Source: Oxytricha trifallax
Taxonomy: Eukaryota; Ciliophora; Spirotrichea; Sporadotrichida; Oxytrichidae
Assembly: GCA_000711775.1 (NCBI GenBank)
Contig: ARYC01001385.1
Coordinates: forward strand, 1 to 64,000
Reading direction: 5' to 3'
Length of the DNA stretch: 64,000 nt
Positions within the stretch are counted from its first letter, which is position 1. Every line of letters begins with the position of its first letter. Below are positions 62,521-64,000 of the stretch, in pieces. The position numbers and the translations under genes were made by a program. The notes under the pieces were generated by a model. The model had not been told where the DNA came from. It ran no database searches and saw only the letters and a list, made by a program, of their open reading frames with translations.

Positions 62521-64000
62521 AATTATTTGATAATCATCACCATCATAGAAGCTAAAATATAAATATATCCGCCTTAATTATATATTACATAATTAATTTA
62601 TTGATTAGATTATATGATAAGAAAATAAAAATAATTTTGCAGTATAAAAAAAAGATATTCTATTTTTTAAAAATTAATATTACTATTAATTTTTTTAATT
62701 TTAAATATTTAATAATTGTTATGGTTAATTTATTTAATTTTAAATATAATTTTATTATATTATTATTCTCAAACAAAAATCTATAATTAATAATTATTAT
62801 TTAAATATCAAAGATATTAATAAGGATAATATATTATAATAAGTTTAAATAATTAAATATTTCTATTTTTATATGCTCTTTTAAGGTTTATTTAGTTTTT
62901 CAAATTTTTAATTAATTTATAGGTTTTTATAATAAATATTAATAAGTAAATTTATTATTAATTATAAAAGAAATGAGAATAATTTTTATAAATATAGCCT
63001 AAATAAAGTTAATATTATAAATAAGACGTGTTTAGAAGGCATGTGCTGTTTCTCTAGGTAGAGTAACCCCACCTACTAGGAAAGTCTCTTAACACTTTAA
63101 AAAAAGCTAAGTATCTGAAGATTCTACTCAAAATTAAATCCTCGAGTTTCTTCCTTATCATAGGCATATTTAATGATTAATTCTTTACTATTATAATACT
63201 TTGCTAAAATATTAATTCAAAATCTCTAATTTTAATGATTATCTTCATCTTGCTTGTTCAATTACTGATTTCAAAAAAATAAATATTATTTCTTTTATTT
63301 CATTGAAAATATCTCTAGTATATTGTCTTTAATATACTTTAATTTTTCTTGTAGTTATTGAATAATTTTCAATTTGATTTATTAGAGTTTTAGATAAATT
63401 TGATAATAAAAGGCATTTTTATAAGAAATTTTTAATTTTATAAATTAAAATTGGAAGTCAAAAGAGGTAAGAACATAGACAGATTTGATAAGAAGAATGT
63501 TCCAATTTTTTTATAAATGTATCAGTAAAAATCTTATTATTCTAATTTCATTTTCACTCTTTTTTAAATAAAAAACTAGACAATCACTAAATCTATAATT
63601 ACTATTAAATCCTATTGATATTTTTAAAAAAAAATTATTAACCTTTTTATTATAATATTTTAATATAATTTAATTTTAATTTTTAAGGTAAATTATTATT
63701 ATAGATTTCAATCTTATTAACATAAAACATATTAATTCTTTATATTCAATATATAAATATAAAGAATTAATTAATAGTAAATTATATGAAATATGTAGTT
63801 ACTGTAAATTTTGATATTAAATATTAATTGAAATTTGCATTTTAATATTTTATAACTTGCTGGACATTACCTTTTCATAAAATTTTTATATATTCTTTAG
63901 TTTTTAAGTTTATTAATTCTTTAAGTTTATACTATGTAAAATATTTAAAGTATGCTATTTGTAAATGAATTTATTCCCAATTGAAATTAATAAATAATTT
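62521..64000. other. AT-rich, no gene seen
   Basis: The AT-rich end of the window. A short CTAGGTAG/CTACTAGG hairpin lies near 63053-63080. Confidence 0.6.

Noticed and set aside
62080..62786. Frames of 61-74 codons in AT-rich DNA
   Set aside because: Composition is Ile/Phe/Asn/Lys-rich as expected from AT-rich noise, with no supporting motif or repeat-copy conservation.

Overview
The window reads as ciliate DNA, most likely germline (micronuclear) DNA of a spirotrich/hypotrich-like ciliate. The main evidence is the genetic code. Many long reading frames are interrupted only by TAA and TAG, at places where glutamine fits, and end at TGA. In the inverted duplication at the left end one copy has CAG where the other has TAG. 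Telomere-like G4T4 and G4T3 motifs, GT-AG introns down to about 30 nt and a Tc1-type DDE transposase gene point the same way. The exact genus cannot be told from the sequence. Because only TGA stops translation, annotation with the standard code misses most genes here.

Layout. (1) 1-23.3 kb is a gene-dense, moderate-GC compartment. It opens with a large palindrome (1-2718) carrying two head-to-head copies of one gene. Next come minus-strand genes: a protein kinase, a DOT1-like methyltransferase, a zinc-finger protein (these three frames overlap end to end) and a C2H2 protein. A repeat-rich, mostly non-coding stretch follows (9.7-13 kb), with hairpins, a short tandem array, telomere-like motifs and one small spliced gene. 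Then two small genes, a 5.6-kb gene for a very large Q/N-rich protein of unknown function, a DD34E transposase gene on the plus strand, and one further plus-strand frame. (2) From about 23.35 kb to 49.9 kb lies very AT-rich DNA. It holds a 5-kb directly duplicated unit (23.4-28.5 and 36.9-42.5 kb, with a third diverged relative at 61.2-62.5 kb), a nested terminal-inverted-repeat element, a 0.8-kb palindrome with a coding-like GC-rich core, and a cruciform-rich patch near 44.4 kb. (3) 49.9-56.6 kb has three gene-like islands: two diverged, frame-damaged paralogues on the minus strand flank an intact 463-codon plus-strand frame that ends near an (ATT)n tract. (4) 56.6-64 kb is AT-rich and mostly featureless.

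How the parts relate. The first compartment looks like ordinary nuclear genes, including chromatin and signalling functions. The second looks like germline-limited repeats and mobile or decayed elements. Several coding regions change frame by one base, often at short homopolymers, and two have in-frame TGA codons. These could be assembly errors or real decay, so joins across them are inferred. A TGA-only stop makes chance open frames common in AT-rich DNA, and I have down-weighted such frames.
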